Part shown: one piece after another, positions 1-8,765 of the stretch
Layout: each line of letters starts with the position of its first letter
How positions within the stretch are numbered: position 1 is the first letter of the stretch
NCBI GenBank assembly: GCA_934086355.1
Contig: CAKOID010000001.1
Span: 1-46,647, forward strand
Length of the DNA stretch: 46,647 bases
Origin: an uncultured Bacilli bacterium
Lineage (GTDB): Bacteria; Bacillota_I; Bacilli_A; RF39; UBA660
Direction: 5' to 3'
The notes under the pieces: model-generated
What the model was told of the DNA's origin: nothing
The model's database searches: none
What the model saw: the letters and a program-made list of their open reading frames with translations, nothing else
Program-made: the position numbers and the translations under genes

Positions 1-3
1 AAT

Positions 4-45
4 GACTAAATAAAAATGCATGATTTCCTACATTTTTATTTAGTC
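4..45. repeat. Perfect 15-bp inverted repeat
   Basis: GACTAAATAAAAATG at 4-18 is the exact reverse complement of 31-45, with a 12-nt spacer. No T-run follows on the + strand, and the sequence needed to judge the - strand lies outside the window. It sits just before the transposase-nuclease remnant, so it may be a terminator of an upstream minus-strand gene or an end of a mobile element. Confidence 0.6.
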
Positions 46-74
46 GAAAAACAACATTTTTGTATTGACATTAA

Positions 75-320
75 CATGAAAAATTAGAGATTGCTGAAAT
101 AGAAGCGAATACCAAAATAAAAGAAGCAGATAAAAAATTAGAATTTGCTAAAATCGAAACTAAAAAGGTAGAAGCAAAACAAAAAGAGTACGAACAAAGT
201 AAACAAGAACTCGAAAAAGAGAAAATTTCATTAGCAAGAACATTAAAGAATGAAGGTTATTCTACGGATAAAATATTAAAAATAACAAAATTATCTAAAA
301 GTATGATTGCTATGTTATAA
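75..320 (+). pseudogene. C-terminal remnant of Rpn/PD-(D/E)XK nuclease-family transposase
   Basis: An open frame of 81 codons begins just after an in-frame stop at 72-74, has no start codon or ribosome binding site, and ends at TAA 318-320. Its product is a Glu/Lys-rich coiled-coil stretch followed by RTLKNEGYSTDKILKITKLS. That resembles the C-terminal tail of Rpn-type recombination-promoting nucleases (PD-(D/E)XK family 'transposases'), where a helical region ends in a motif of the type 'G.s.e.I.eiTgLs'. The catalytic nuclease core is absent. I read it as a decayed 3' fragment left by deletion or rearrangement upstream. The family assignment rests on the tail motif only. Confidence 0.6.
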
Positions 321-350
321 AAATTGACTTATAATTGTCAATTTTTCTTT
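321..350 (+). terminator. Intrinsic terminator after nuclease remnant
   Basis: The stem AAATTGAC (321-328) pairs with GTCAATTT (337-344), followed by a T-rich tract. It separates the remnant from parC. Confidence 0.75.
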
Positions 351-376
351 GTAAATTAAACAAAATTTGATAAAAT
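349..376 (+). promoter_or_regulatory. Candidate parC promoter
   Basis: TTGTAA (349-354), a 16-bp spacer and TAAAAT (371-376) lie 20 bp before the parC start. Confidence 0.45.
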
Positions 377-396
377 AGTCTATAGGATGTGAATGT

Positions 397-2889
397 ATGG
401 AAAACGTATTAAATAAAATACATGAATATAGTTTAGAAGAAATAATGGAGGAACGTTTTGCTAGATACTCCAAATATATAATACAAGATAGAGCAATACC
501 AGATGTTAGAGATGGTTTAAAACCTGTACAAAGAAGAATAATATATGCTATGTATAAAGATCACAATACATATGATAAACAATTTAAAAAATGTGCAAAT
601 GCGGTAGGTATTGTATTAGGTAAATATCACCCACATGGTGATTCATCAGTTTATGAAGCAATGGTAAGAATGAGCCAAGATTGGAAACAAAACCATATAT
701 TAGTAGAAATAGATGGTAATAATGGTTCTATAGATGGTGATGGACCAGCAGCATATCGTTATACAGAAACTCGTCTTGCTAAAATAACAGAAGAATTATT
801 AAGAGATATAGATAAAAATACGGTAATGATGGCTCCTAACTATAGTGATACTTTGATGGAACCAACAGTTTTACCTGCAAAATTTCCAAATCTTTTAGTT
901 AATGGAACAACTGGTATTAGTGCAGGATATGCAACAAATATTCCACCGCATAACTTAGGTGAGATAATAGATGCAACAATATTACGTATAGAAAAACCTA
1001 ATTCAACATTAGAAGATATAATGAATATTGTTAAAGGACCTGATTTTCCTACAGGAGGAATTGTTGAAGGCTTAGATGGAATAAAAGATGCTTTTTCAAA
1101 AGGTCGAGGTAAAGTTGTTGTAAGTAGTAGATGTGAATTTGTAAAAAATAAAGGTAAAGACCAAATTGTTGTATCTGAAATACCATTTGAAGTTAATAAA
1201 CAACAATTAGTAAATAAAATAGATAATATTAGATTAGATAAAAAAATAGATGGTATCGCTGAAGTAAGAGATGAATCTGATAAAGATTCTAATATTAGAA
1301 TAGTTATTGACTTAAAAAGTGGAGCAGATAAAAATTTAGTATTAAATTATTTATTAAAAAATACAGACTTACAAGCCAACTATAACTACAACATGGTAAC
1401 AATAGTTAATAGAAGACCAAAACTTTTAGGTATAATACCAATATTAGATGCATATATCAATCATCAAAGAGAAGTTATTCGTTTAAGAAGTGAATTTGAT
1501 TTAGCAACTGCAAAAAAAGAAATACATACTTTAGAAGGTTTAGTTAAAGCATTAAGCATACTAGATGAAGTTATTGCATGTATTAGAAAAAGTAAAAATA
1601 AAGGCGATGCTAGGGATAATCTAGTTAGTGAATTTGATTTTACAGTAGAACAAGCAACTGCAATATTAGATTTACAACTTTATAGATTAACTAATTTTGA
1701 TGTAACAGTTCTAGAAGAAAAATTAGCTAAACTAAGACAAGCTATAGAATTATTAAACGAAATTTTAGCAAACCCTAAAAAACTAGATAGTGTAATTAAA
1801 AAGGAATTAAATTCTATAAAAAAAGAATATAGTATTCCAAGAAAAACAGAAATTAGTGAAGTAGTAAATGAAATAAAAATTGATGCTAACGATTTAATTA
1901 TAAAAGAAAATGTAATAGTTGTATTAACTCATGATGGTTATTTAAAGAAAGTAAGTAAAAAATCTTATTCATCAAGCGAAGAATTAACTGGATTAAAACC
2001 TGGAGATTATGTAATTGATATGTACGATACTAACACATTAAATAAATTATTAATTATTACTAGTTTAGGAAATTACATATTCTTACCAATACATGAAATT
2101 ATTAGTACAAAATGGAAAGATTTAGGAAAACATGTAAGTAATTACGTTAGTATTAGTCCCGATGATGAAGTAGTTAAATCTTTTGTCATAACTGAAGGCA
2201 ATAAAGATTTAGATATTGTATTATATTCAGAACAAGGTATGGTTAAACGTACAAAATTATCTGATTTTATAGTAAGTAGAACAAGTAAAACATATACTGC
2301 AATGAAATTAAAAGATAAGGATAAAATTGTTAGTGCTACATTAAGTGAAAATAAAAATATCTTAATAACAAAAACTGGATATTACCTGAATTATAGTATT
2401 GATGAAATACCAGTTGCAGGTACAAAAGCAAGCGGTGTTAAAGGAATAAATTTAAAAGATGATAGTTTAGTATGTGGTTTAACATATAAAGATACTGATG
2501 AATATTTAACTATATTTACTAATAAAAATACTGCAAAACGTATAAAAATATCAGAGTTAAATAGTTTATCTCGTGCAAAACGTGGAAGTACATTAATTAA
2601 AAAAGTAAAATCCACTAATTATGAGATAATAAATGCATTTATAACTAATAAGAATGATAATATATTACTAATAAATGATGAAGTTACTGCAATAAAAAAT
2701 ACTGATATACCTATAATGGATGAAGTAAGTACTGGAAGTAATATATCTAAAGAAAAATATAAAAATGTTGCATTATCAAAAGAATTAGTTATTGTAAGTG
2801 AAGAAGTTATAGAAATGCCTAAAAAAATTGAAGATAATGAAATTAAAGAAATGACAATAGATGATTTCATTAACGATTTTAAGTTATAA
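397..2889 (+). CDS. parC: DNA topoisomerase IV subunit A
   Basis: This is the ParC subunit of topoisomerase IV, which cuts and rejoins DNA to unlink daughter chromosomes. The 830-aa length fits the family. The N-terminal segment with IPDVRDGLKPVQRRI and HPHGDSSVYEAM is the breakage-reunion domain; Ser83 and Glu87 hold the positions linked to quinolone resistance and are the sensitive-type residues. The catalytic tyrosine is Tyr122 in AAYRYTE, where most relatives have AAMRYTE. The C-terminal half carries the beta-pinwheel repeats. The alignment I recall is closer to staphylococcal GrlA than to GyrA, especially FPTGGI and the region around WKDLGKHVS. parE is not next to it; the upstream neighbour is a nuclease remnant, so the usual parE-parC pair is broken here or parE lies further upstream. 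Confidence 0.95.
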   Translation: MENVLNKIHEYSLEEIMEERFARYSKYIIQDRAIPDVRDGLKPVQRRIIYAMYKDHNTYDKQFKKCANAVGIVLGKYHPHGDSSVYEAMVRMSQDWKQNHILVEIDGNNGSIDGDGPAAYRYTETRLAKITEELLRDIDKNTVMMAPNYSDTLMEPTVLPAKFPNLLVNGTTGISAGYATNIPPHNLGEIIDATILRIEKPNSTLEDIMNIVKGPDFPTGGIVEGLDGIKDAFSKGRGKVVVSSRCEFVKNKGKDQIVVSEIPFEVNKQQLVNKIDNIRLDKKIDGIAEVRDESDKDSNIRIVIDLKSGADKNLVLNYLLKNTDLQANYNYNMVTIVNRRPKLLGIIPILDAYINHQREVIRLRSEFDLATAKKEIHTLEGLVKALSILDEVIACIRKSKNKGDARDNLVSEFDFTVEQATAILDLQLYRLTNFDVTVLEEKLAKLRQAIELLNEILANPKKLDSVIKKELNSIKKEYSIPRKTEISEVVNEIKIDANDLIIKENVIVVLTHDGYLKKVSKKSYSSSEELTGLKPGDYVIDMYDTNTLNKLLIITSLGNYIFLPIHEIISTKWKDLGKHVSNYVSISPDDEVVKSFVITEGNKDLDIVLYSEQGMVKRTKLSDFIVSRTSKTYTAMKLKDKDKIVSATLSENKNILITKTGYYLNYSIDEIPVAGTKASGVKGINLKDDSLVCGLTYKDTDEYLTIFTNKNTAKRIKISELNSLSRAKRGSTLIKKVKSTNYEIINAFITNKNDNILLINDEVTAIKNTDIPIMDEVSTGSNISKEKYKNVALSKELVIVSEEVIEMPKKIEDNEIKEMTIDDFINDFKL

Positions 2890-2904
2890 TTCTATAACTT
2901 TTTT
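2881..2904 (+). terminator. Terminator overlapping the parC stop
   Basis: AAGTTATA (2881-2888) pairs with TATAACTT (2893-2900) around a 4-nt loop, then TTTT. The 5' arm contains the parC stop codon, a compact arrangement seen several times in this window. Confidence 0.7.
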
Positions 2905-2919
2905 AAATAGGAGAATATT

Positions 2920-3729
2920 ATGTATAAAAAAATATATATCGAAATAACAAATAATTGTAATTTAGCATGTGATTTTTGTATTAAAAATAAAAGAATAAAA
3001 AAATATATGAGTTTTGATGAATTCAAAACAATATTAAATAAAATAAAAAAATATACTAATTACATATATCTACACATTCTAGGTGAACCATTACTACATC
3101 CAGAAATTAATAAATTTATTGATTATGCTAGCAAAAATTTCAATGTAAATATTACAACTAACGGTTATCTAATAAATAATATAATTAATAATGATAACAT
3201 AAGACAAATAAATATATCTTTACAAAGTTATAATGAATTATATGGAATAAGTTTAGAAGATTACATGAATAATATATTTAATGCAGTTGATATTTTAAAA
3301 GATAAAACTTATATTTCATATAGGTTTTGGATAAAAAATAAATATAGTAAAAATATACTAGATAAGATTAATAAAAAATATAATACAAATTTAAAAATAG
3401 ATAATATAAAAAATAATAGTACTATCAAAAAGAATGTTTTTATAAGTATAAATGAAGAGTTTACATGGCCTGATTTAAATAATAATAAAATAAATGAAAA
3501 TGGTACATGTTATGCATTAAAAGACCATATAGGAATACTAGTAGATGGTACTGTTGTACCCTGTTGTTTAGATAGTAAAGGTGATATTAAATTAGGAAAT
3601 ATTTTTGAAGATGATTTAAAAACAATTATTAATAGTAGTAGATATCAGAATATGTTAAATAATTTTAAAAATAATAAAAAATGTGAAGAATTATGCAAAA
3701 GATGTAATTATTTAGACAAAAAGATTTAA
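2920..3729 (+). CDS. Radical SAM/SPASM domain protein
   Basis: A 269-aa radical SAM enzyme. The cluster-binding motif CNLACDFC (Cys13, Cys17, Cys20; CxxxCxxC) is near the N-terminus, followed by a beta-alpha barrel with LGEPLLHPE, the GGEP-like segment. The C-terminal ~70 residues form a SPASM/twitch-type region with a VPCC motif and a trailing group of Cys (ECxxLCxRC pattern) that should bind an auxiliary 4Fe-4S cluster. SPASM enzymes often modify peptides, but no precursor peptide gene is evident next to it; the following genes encode prepilin-like proteins. The ribosome binding site GGAGA lies 9 nt before the ATG. The substrate is unknown. Confidence 0.85.
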   Translation: MYKKIYIEITNNCNLACDFCIKNKRIKKYMSFDEFKTILNKIKKYTNYIYLHILGEPLLHPEINKFIDYASKNFNVNITTNGYLINNIINNDNIRQINISLQSYNELYGISLEDYMNNIFNAVDILKDKTYISYRFWIKNKYSKNILDKINKKYNTNLKIDNIKNNSTIKKNVFISINEEFTWPDLNNNKINENGTCYALKDHIGILVDGTVVPCCLDSKGDIKLGNIFEDDLKTIINSSRYQNMLNNFKNNKKCEELCKRCNYLDKKI

Positions 3730-3738
3730 CGAAAACAA

Positions 3739-3767
3739 TTGTAAAATATTATTATTTATTATATACT
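3739..3767 (+). promoter_or_regulatory. Promoter of the prepilin-like gene cluster
   Basis: TTGTAA (3739-3744), 17-bp spacer, TATACT (3762-3767). Confidence 0.6.
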
Positions 3768-3792
3768 TAATTATGTAAAGTAGAGTGATTAT

Positions 3793-4404
3793 ATGAATAA
3801 TAAAGGTTTTATTGCAACAAGTTTAATTTATTCTTTTTTTCTAATATTTATTACTCTTTTTCTAACTATAATTGCAGATTATCTACAAAATAAAGTTTTA
3901 TTAAACACTATAGAAAAGGGTATAAAAGATGATATAAATAGTACTATAGGTATACAAGATTTTGAAGTAGGAAGTTTTATTGGGACAACTGGATCTTGTG
4001 ATAGTGTAAATGATGCAGAGCTTTATGTTATAAGTAAAGTCGATTATAATAATAATAAAATAATTTTATATAGTTTGGACAAGACAGCTTCTGAGGCTAA
4101 TACTATATTAGATGATATTGATACTGGATACATGAATGCAACTTATTTTAATAAAATACTTTATAGTTTTAAGGAGAAGGATACTGGAAATAAATCTTAT
4201 AAAATAAATGACAACCTTTGTATCAAATCAGGTGTTCCTAGCGGAGATATTGGAGACTCAACTTATACAACTACCGAAGGATATGTAACTAGTAGTTGCA
4301 GTGGATTAAAATATAGATTTAGAAAATATTTAGAAATTAATGGTAGGAAAAAGATATGCAAAGTAGAAAATGATGCAACAGGTACCACATATATTGTAGA
4401 GTAG
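3793..4404 (+). CDS. Prepilin-like secreted protein, first of three
   Basis: A 203-aa protein with a short basic leader (MNNKGF) followed by a ~24-residue hydrophobic helix. This is the layout of type IV prepilins and competence pseudopilins, cleaved by a prepilin peptidase between Gly and Phe. Unlike the next two genes, it lacks the Glu at position +5 of the mature protein (the residues are FIATS), which can occur in minor pseudopilins. The extracellular part is polar with several Cys that could form disulfides. It is the first gene of a tight cluster of three such genes with its own promoter. No pilus motor or peptidase gene is in this window, so the assembly machinery must lie elsewhere if the proteins are used. 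Confidence 0.6.
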   Translation: MNNKGFIATSLIYSFFLIFITLFLTIIADYLQNKVLLNTIEKGIKDDINSTIGIQDFEVGSFIGTTGSCDSVNDAELYVISKVDYNNNKIILYSLDKTASEANTILDDIDTGYMNATYFNKILYSFKEKDTGNKSYKINDNLCIKSGVPSGDIGDSTYTTTEGYVTSSCSGLKYRFRKYLEINGRKKICKVENDATGTTYIVE

Positions 4405-4412
4405 GTGAAATA

Positions 4413-4979
4413 ATGAATAAAAAAGGTTTTGTATTAATGGAAACTATAGTTGTTATTGTTGTAGTATCAGTTGCACTTCTTACAATATTTTCTTCATATA
4501 ATAAGATATTATCTAAACTACGTACTGAAAATAAATATGATACGAGTGAATATATATATATAACTAAATATATAAAAAATTATTTACAAGGTAAAGTATC
4601 TGTAACAGATATTTGTAATATTCCTAATGATAAGTGTGAGACATTTACAAATCATGAATTATCGCAACGATTGGATGATAAACAAAAAGGAATATATAAT
4701 GTGGAAAAAATATATTTACTGACTAATTTAAATAATTTTGATAAAGAAATGACTAATAACGAAAAAAATTCATTACTTTTTGATGCATATATGATAGATT
4801 ACATAAAAAAATTAAATGTTAAAGATGTAGACAAATTGTTGATTGTTGAATATAAAAGGCCAGCTAAAGATACAAATAATGAAGATATTAGGATGGCTAC
4901 ATGTAGTGATGATATGAAAGAGTATGGAAAATGTCCTATTTTGTATGAAACATACATATCTAGTTTGGAGTGGGATTAA
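4413..4979 (+). CDS. Type II secretion/pilin-like protein (second of three)
   Basis: A 188-aa protein beginning MNKKGFVLMETIVVIVVVS, a textbook class III (prepilin) signal: basic leader, cleavage after Gly5, mature Phe1 and Glu5, then a hydrophobic helix. The rest is a polar domain with two Cys in the middle (DICNIPNDKC) and two near the end, fitting a disulfide-bonded pseudopilin head. It starts 8 nt after the preceding gene and its stop overlaps the next start, so the three genes form one transcription unit. Likely a ComG-like or minor pilin subunit of the cell envelope; the specific role is unknown. Confidence 0.7.
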   Translation: MNKKGFVLMETIVVIVVVSVALLTIFSSYNKILSKLRTENKYDTSEYIYITKYIKNYLQGKVSVTDICNIPNDKCETFTNHELSQRLDDKQKGIYNVEKIYLLTNLNNFDKEMTNNEKNSLLFDAYMIDYIKKLNVKDVDKLLIVEYKRPAKDTNNEDIRMATCSDDMKEYGKCPILYETYISSLEWD

Positions 4980-5596
4980 TGAAACTAAATAAAAAAGGTA
5001 TTACATTGGTTGAAATAATTATTTCTATAGCATTAATTTCTATAGTACTCATATTCTTATTTAGTTTATTAGTTGACGTAAAAGATATGAACGATGAAGC
5101 AAGTATCAATTCAGATTATTTAATTAATAAAGCTTTAATATTAAAAAATATAGAAGAAGATTTGGATGAGACAACTAGTTTAAAAATAAGTGCCTGTGAA
5201 ATAAATGATTTTTATACAACATACAACACATATAAAGATAGTTTAGAAGACAAAAAAAAAGCTAATGAATGTATTAAATTTATTTTTAACGGTGATAATA
5301 GTAACGTTGCTCACTTAGGCATATATTATTATAAAAATAAAGACTCTTATGTTATTTCGTACATTCATGGTAATACAAAGGCAACTAGATTACTTCCAGA
5401 ATTTGAAAAATATAACGTTGATGAAAACGGAAAAATAAAGAATGCATTTGAAATAAAGTATAGTAATTCGAATGACATTACCAACGAATTAATTACAGGC
5501 GAAAAAGTTTTAAATAAAAATATATTTCACAAAATTGAAATACCAATAATTGGCAGTGATGGAAAAGATTATTCGATATTAATTTCATATTATTAA
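4979..5596 (+). CDS. Type II secretion/pilin-like protein (third of three)
   Basis: A 205-aa prepilin-type protein beginning MKLNKKGITLVEIIISIALI. KKG followed by ITLVE gives the canonical Glu5 of the mature helix. I chose ATG 4979, which overlaps the previous stop (TAATG), because GGAG at 4967-4970 is well placed for it; an in-frame GTG nine bases upstream lies directly on that ribosome binding site. The head domain is acidic and polar. Its 3' end overlaps the convergent ylbJ-like gene by 12 bp. It probably assembles with the two preceding proteins. Confidence 0.7.
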   Translation: MKLNKKGITLVEIIISIALISIVLIFLFSLLVDVKDMNDEASINSDYLINKALILKNIEEDLDETTSLKISACEINDFYTTYNTYKDSLEDKKKANECIKFIFNGDNSNVAHLGIYYYKNKDSYVISYIHGNTKATRLLPEFEKYNVDENGKIKNAFEIKYSNSNDITNELITGEKVLNKNIFHKIEIPIIGSDGKDYSILISYY

Positions 5597-6460
5597 AGTA
5601 GTTAGTAATATGATTGAAATAACAACAGCATATAATCTTGATTTTAAAAATAAAGTATAATTAGTATCTGGTAAGATACTTTTTATTTGTGTATGAATAG
5701 ATAATCCTCCAAAGGATAAATATATTGTACTTAGTAAAATTTTAATATTAGTATTTATATCTAAATATTCTAAACCTTTTAATCCAGTAGTTATTTCTAA
5801 AAATCCATTTAATATATTTTTTAATAACATATTTTTTATTGGTAAAAGATTAATTATAATATTAAAAAATATTAAAGTTCCTAATATCATTAATAAAGTA
5901 TCAATAGTATCTTTTATAATTTTAGATATATTTATTTTTCTTTTAATATAATTTGTTTTTAAATCAATATAATTCATATTTCTAAATATTAAACCTACTA
6001 TAATATTAGATATAATTATAATACTTATTATCTTAATAGATATAGACTTACTTAAATATAAAGTAAGTAAACTATATATTAATAAAGTATTATAATTAGA
6101 AGTAAACAGTAATAGTTTATCCGATAAAGTATTTGATATTAAATTATTATTTACTAAATCATTTATATATTTAGCATTAGAAGGACTACCAGTAAATAAA
6201 CTTAAAAAATATATAAATATACCATAATTAGAACATTTAAATATTTTATTAAATAATTTACCAAAAATATTACATATATTAATAATTAAATTAGATTCTA
6301 TAATTAAACTTGTAATAATAAACATAGGTAGTAAATTTGGGACAATATTTTTAAACCATAAAATAACAGTATTATATATTGTGTAATACATTATATCTTT
6401 TTTAATAAATATTAGTATAAAGAAAAATATTATGGTTAGTTTAGTTAATTTATTTTTCAT
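5585..6460 (-). CDS. ylbJ: YlbJ/SpoVV-like integral membrane protein
   Basis: A 291-aa, very hydrophobic protein with about eight membrane segments. The segment 'VPNLLPMFIITSLIIES' followed by 'SLFTGSPSNAKYINDLV' matches the layout of the YlbJ family, whose members carry a nucleoside-recognition (Gate) fold and a 'G-P-A-K' turn at this point. In Bacillus subtilis YlbJ (SpoVV) is needed in the mother cell for dipicolinic acid import into the forespore. In B. subtilis ylbJ is also close to ylbL; here the YlbL-like gene follows on the opposite strand, supporting the assignment. There is no obvious Shine-Dalgarno before the ATG. The gene is convergent with the pilin cluster and overlaps it by 12 bp. 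Function in this organism is inferred from family and synteny. Confidence 0.7.
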   Translation of the reverse strand: MKNKLTKLTIIFFFILIFIKKDIMYYTIYNTVILWFKNIVPNLLPMFIITSLIIESNLIINICNIFGKLFNKIFKCSNYGIFIYFLSLFTGSPSNAKYINDLVNNNLISNTLSDKLLLFTSNYNTLLIYSLLTLYLSKSISIKIISIIIISNIIVGLIFRNMNYIDLKTNYIKRKINISKIIKDTIDTLLMILGTLIFFNIIINLLPIKNMLLKNILNGFLEITTGLKGLEYLDINTNIKILLSTIYLSFGGLSIHTQIKSILPDTNYTLFLKSRLYAVVISIILLTTLII

Positions 6461-6529
6461 AATAAAATATATTTATTTAATTCTTAAAAAATTCATTATA
6501 TATGTGATATAATAGATAGGTGATGAGAT

Positions 6530-7531
6530 ATGAAAAGAATATTTAATAGTATAAAAAAGTTTTTTAAAGAAAATTATAAGGGAATACTTATATTAGTATT
6601 TATATATTTATTGTTTAATTTTCAGTTAGATTTTAGTATATATAGTCCAGGAGGATTAATTAATTTAGATAGCAGAATTGAAAGTAAAAGTGATATTAAT
6701 AAAAGTAAGGGTAGTATTAATATGACATATGTTAAGTTAGTTAAAGGTACTATACCTACTTATTTGTTAGCAAAAGTTATACCTACCTGGGATATAGTTA
6801 GTAATGATGATATTACATATGATGGAGATATTGATGAAACAATTAAGATAGATAAATATTACTTATATGAAAGTATTTCTAACGCTTATATGGTTGCATA
6901 TAATGAAGCTGGAGTAGATTACACTATAAAGAAAAGCAATAATTATGTTACATATATTTATGAGAATGCAAAAACTGACTTAAAATTATTTGATAACATA
7001 GTAAAATATGATAATATAGAATTTACTACATTTACTGAAATGCAAAAATATATAACAAATAAAAAAGTTGGTGATAAAATAACATTTGATGTAGTACGTA
7101 ATGGTAAAAATATTAAATGTTATGCTGAATTAATAGATATAGATGGAAATGCAAAAGTAGGTTTAACTTCTGCTGTTATAAATGAGTATGATAGTAAACT
7201 TAACGTAGATGTAAAAAGCAAACAAAGTGAATCTGGTTCTAGTGGGGGCTTTATGACTGCACTTGCAATATATAATGCTATTACTGAGAATGATATAACA
7301 AAAGGAAGAATAATAGCAGGTACTGGAACAATAGATAGCGAAGGTAATGTAGGTGAAATAGGTGGAGTAACTTATAAACTTGCTGGAGCAGTAAATAAAG
7401 GTGCAGATATTATGCTAGTTCCTAAAGATAATTATGAAGAAGCTTTAAAATATAAAAAGAAACATAATTTAGATATTGAATTGGTTAGTATTAGTACATT
7501 TAAAGAAGGTATAGAATATTTAAATAAATAG
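6530..7531 (+). CDS. ylbL: YlbL-like membrane-anchored PDZ-Lon (S16) protease
   Basis: A 333-aa protein with one N-terminal membrane anchor (about residues 16-33), a PDZ-like middle region and a C-terminal Lon-type serine protease domain. The S16 dyad is visible: Ser238 in SGSSGG and Lys283 in GGVTYKLAGA, preceded by the typical GTGTIDSEGNVGEIGG strand. There is no ATPase domain. In B. subtilis YlbL acts at the outer face of the membrane and helps remove the SOS division inhibitor YneA; in streptococci the relative SepM processes a competence peptide. The start follows an AGGTGATG ribosome binding site and a candidate promoter (TATAAT at 6508-6513). Confidence 0.85.
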   Translation: MKRIFNSIKKFFKENYKGILILVFIYLLFNFQLDFSIYSPGGLINLDSRIESKSDINKSKGSINMTYVKLVKGTIPTYLLAKVIPTWDIVSNDDITYDGDIDETIKIDKYYLYESISNAYMVAYNEAGVDYTIKKSNNYVTYIYENAKTDLKLFDNIVKYDNIEFTTFTEMQKYITNKKVGDKITFDVVRNGKNIKCYAELIDIDGNAKVGLTSAVINEYDSKLNVDVKSKQSESGSSGGFMTALAIYNAITENDITKGRIIAGTGTIDSEGNVGEIGGVTYKLAGAVNKGADIMLVPKDNYEEALKYKKKHNLDIELVSISTFKEGIEYLNK

Positions 7532-7541
7532 GGTGGTTTTA

Positions 7542-8495
7542 ATGAAAAAAAATTTTATTAATTATAAAGATTTAAAAGAAAACAATAAATTAAATTTTGA
7601 AATAAATCCTTATAATGAAAGATTAAAAATATTAAAAAGAGAAAAAGATGGTTCAATAAAAATAGAACCAATACTTTATTTTATAAATTATATAGAAAAT
7701 ATAGATTCTTTTGTAGATATGATAGAAAAAAAGAGAAAAAATATTTCCTTTGCATTTGAATTAACAGAAAAAGAAGCAAAAAAATATAATCCATTAGTAA
7801 TAAAAGAATATGAAAAACATAGTAATGGATACTATTTAAAAAAAGAAAATTCAAAAGAAATTAGTCTTTTAAAATATAATACATTGATTAGTTTAAAAGT
7901 GTCTGATATTAATACTGGAAGTATTATTGTACTAAAGTACAATAAAAATAGAGGTGCTTACGAAATAAAGAATACTGAAAATATCATTTCAAAACAAAGT
8001 ATAAAACAAATTAGACAAGAATTAAAACAAGATAATATAGTAAATGATATATACTTTTATACTGAAAATGAAGAATTATTAGAAAAAAATGAAGAATTTA
8101 AAATTAATTTAATAAAAAAAGGACAATACAAATATGAATTAAAAGAATATCATTTTATTGCAATAGATTCTATAAGAAGCGAAACGGTAAATACTCTTAA
8201 TTCTGATTCATATAGATTATTATATAATTTATGCAGTAATACTATCCCATATTATATTAGCAGTGAAGATAATTATTTATATGAAGTAAGTAATATTAGG
8301 AAAAATGGAACTGCTAAAATATATGTTATATTAGATGATGCTTTAAAAACTATAATATCAAATAAAAATATTGATATACTTTTAAAATATATAAACGTTT
8401 ATTCTTATAAGAATGGTAAGTATACTAAAACCTCTATAGAAGATTATTTAGAAAATAAAAATATATTAAAATATATAAAAAAACCTAGTAATTAA
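7542..8495 (+). CDS. Hypothetical protein
   Basis: A 317-aa soluble, Lys/Glu/Asn-rich protein that I do not recognise. It has no signal peptide, membrane segment or obvious catalytic motif. I chose ATG 7542 because GGGTGG (7530-7535) is placed 6 nt before it; an in-frame GTG at 7533 lies inside that site. It follows the YlbL-like protease by 10 nt and is probably co-transcribed with it. The terminator at 8509-8531 follows. Confidence 0.65.
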   Translation: MKKNFINYKDLKENNKLNFEINPYNERLKILKREKDGSIKIEPILYFINYIENIDSFVDMIEKKRKNISFAFELTEKEAKKYNPLVIKEYEKHSNGYYLKKENSKEISLLKYNTLISLKVSDINTGSIIVLKYNKNRGAYEIKNTENIISKQSIKQIRQELKQDNIVNDIYFYTENEELLEKNEEFKINLIKKGQYKYELKEYHFIAIDSIRSETVNTLNSDSYRLLYNLCSNTIPYYISSEDNYLYEVSNIRKNGTAKIYVILDDALKTIISNKNIDILLKYINVYSYKNGKYTKTSIEDYLENKNILKYIKKPSN

Positions 8496-8502
8496 ATATA
8501 TG

Positions 8503-8541
8503 AAAAAAAGCCTTGAAACAAATTCAAGACTTTTATTTTTT
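8503..8541. terminator. Bidirectional terminator between hypothetical gene and tRNA-Ser
   Basis: Arms 8509-8517 and 8523-8531 enclose a 5-nt loop. The plus-strand version has one C-A mismatch, which becomes a U-G pair on the minus strand. A-rich and T-rich flanks on both sides allow termination in both directions, better for the tRNA. Confidence 0.7.
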
Positions 8542-8546
8542 CTAAA

Positions 8547-8637
8547 TGGCGGAGTGAGAGGGATTTGAACCCTCGCAGCAGTTGCCCGCTCTACATCCTT
8601 AGCAGGGACGCCTCTTCAGCCTCTTGAGTATCACTCC
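8547..8637 (-). tRNA. tRNA-Ser (anticodon GCU)
   Basis: Read on the minus strand, the acceptor arms GGAGTGA and TCACTCC pair, the discriminator is G and CCA is encoded (8547-8549). The anticodon GCU lies at 8601-8603 in a CUGCUAA loop. The T-arm contains GGGTTCAAATCCC and a long variable arm follows the anticodon stem, as expected for a class II serine tRNA. It reads AGC/AGU codons. Confidence 0.95.
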
Positions 8638-8652
8638 ATGCCTGATAAATAA

Positions 8653-8682
8653 ATTTTACTATACTTATGTATACTTTGTCAA
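8653..8682 (-). promoter_or_regulatory. Promoter of tRNA-Ser
   Basis: On the minus strand a consensus TTGACA (8682-8677), 18-bp spacer and TAAAAT (8658-8653) lie about 16 bp upstream of the tRNA. Confidence 0.7.
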
Positions 8683-8706
8683 TTTATTTTTATAAATTTT
8701 GTAAAA

Positions 8707-8729
8707 AATATTGAATTTTTTTCAATATT
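8707..8729. repeat. 9-bp inverted repeat upstream of secreted protein gene
   Basis: AATATTGAA (8707-8715) and TTCAATATT (8721-8729) enclose five T residues, between the tRNA promoter and a TATAAA box (8732-8737) of the next gene. On the minus strand it is followed by TTTT. It could be an operator or a weak terminator. Confidence 0.5.
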
Positions 8730-8765
8730 ACTATAAAATTATTATTATGAAAGTAGGTATAAAGT

